Shown in pieces: positions 63,552-64,000 of a stretch of 64,000 nucleotides of DNA. The DNA lies in assembly GCA_022376925.1 (NCBI GenBank), contig JAIOJX010000027.1:16881471-16945470 (forward strand). Reading direction: 5' to 3'. Made by a program: the position numbers and the translations under genes. Source of the stretch: Tragulus kanchil (taxonomy: Eukaryota > Chordata > Mammalia > Artiodactyla > Tragulidae). The notes below the pieces were generated by a model. The model had not been told where the DNA came from. It ran no database searches and was given only the letters and a program-made list of their open reading frames with translations. Each line of letters opens with the position of its first letter. The first letter of the stretch is position 1.

Positions 63552-64000
63552 CTTTACGGAGAAAAGGTGAAAAGAACACACCCGTTAGCATGGGACAGGG
63601 CAGCCTGAGTTATACAGAATCAGAATTTCAGAAGTTCCAGAAACACGCTCTTGGTCTGTAACACTGTAACGGAAGGGAAGTGCTCTCAGACGAGGCGGAC
63701 AGAGTTCACCCCGGAATACAGCAGACTTGCTTAAGACCGACTCACGAGGACGCACTTGAATCCTATCAATCTCTCCATTAGTCGAGAGGGTTTTGTTGAG
63801 CTTCTGCCAAGAAAGCACTATCTGTTTTAATGACTGGAAATCACTGAGCAAGAGCCTTTTCTCGAGGTTTTGTTTAGTACTCCTAAAAAACACTAGACTT
63901 AAGAACAGAGGCTTTATTGAATAAGAATGCATCTCATGCATGTTCAGAAGTTAAAATTTGTGTTCGTGTAGATGTCTGCTGTCACAGAGGCCTCTTTGTG
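63552..64000. other. 5' intron flanking window exon 1
   Basis: No further ABCA exon recognised up to the window edge; minus-strand reading frames here do not resemble the family. Upstream exons should lie to the right. Confidence 0.6.

Larger units (their letters stand above)
61325..62407. repeat. tandem duplication 18, left copy
   Basis: Nearly identical to 62430-63510. Contains exon 2 and ends inside exon 1. A 22-base filler follows. Confidence 0.92.

Noticed and set aside
1..63510. A programmed or biological exon-duplication system
   Set aside because: Units ignore exon borders, share only length, cut exons, and have degraded ends. Assembly overlap explains all of this more simply.
3717..63551. 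Assignment to ABCA6 or ABCA8
   Set aside because: Some stretches fit those paralogues, but exons 1, 2, 5, 16, 18, 20, 22 and 23 match ABCA9 as recalled much better, notably the short exon 23.
63585..63941. Minus-strand reading frame as a possible upstream ABCA9 exon
   Set aside because: No resemblance to the extracellular loop expected before window exon 1, and no acceptor-donor pair that fits the phase.

Overview
This is mammalian nuclear DNA from a ruminant, probably a pecoran (cattle, sheep, deer or antelope group). It is packed with tRNA-derived SINEs of the Bov-tA and CHR types, BovB (RTE) LINE 3' ends and L1 3' ends, and genes are split into small exons with consensus splice sites. The species cannot be fixed from the sequence alone.

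The only protein-coding gene I can support is an ABC transporter of subfamily A on the minus strand. It runs from the stop codon at 3717-3719 to the right edge of the window. I reconstructed 35 coding exons (window exons 1-35, numbered in transcript direction from 63551 down to 3717). They join in one consistent phase over 4,403 nt, about 1,467 residues. The residues match ABCA9 better than its cluster neighbours ABCA6, ABCA8 and ABCA10, as compared from memory. About 157 N-terminal residues (roughly three coding exons) and the promoter lie beyond 64000. The layout is the ABCA full transporter: rest of TMD1 (exons 1-5), NBD1 (exons 7-12), linker (exons 13-15), TMD2 with its large extracellular loop (exons 15-24), NBD2 (exons 26-31) and a C-terminal regulatory tail (exons 31-35). 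The introns hold SINEs and 5'-truncated LINEs. A probable ERV LTR sits just past the stop codon, and 1-3090 is intergenic repeats.

The dominant anomaly is structural. At 18 places a segment of about 1.08-1.15 kb is present twice in direct tandem, nearly identical, often with small fillers or indels at the copy ends. Twelve exons occur whole twice, and three more fragments are cut off inside an exon. Most duplicated exons would break the reading frame if spliced in, and the gene is intact once each pair is collapsed. This looks like unmerged overlapping contig ends in the assembly, not biology. Collapsed, the window would be about 44 kb. I saw no previously undescribed biological system. The real points of interest are the duplication pattern, a GC-AG intron, drift in the GC-rich second nucleotide-binding half, a recently active G-rich-tailed SINE family, nested insertions, a hairpin-bearing SINE and the LTR beside the gene end.
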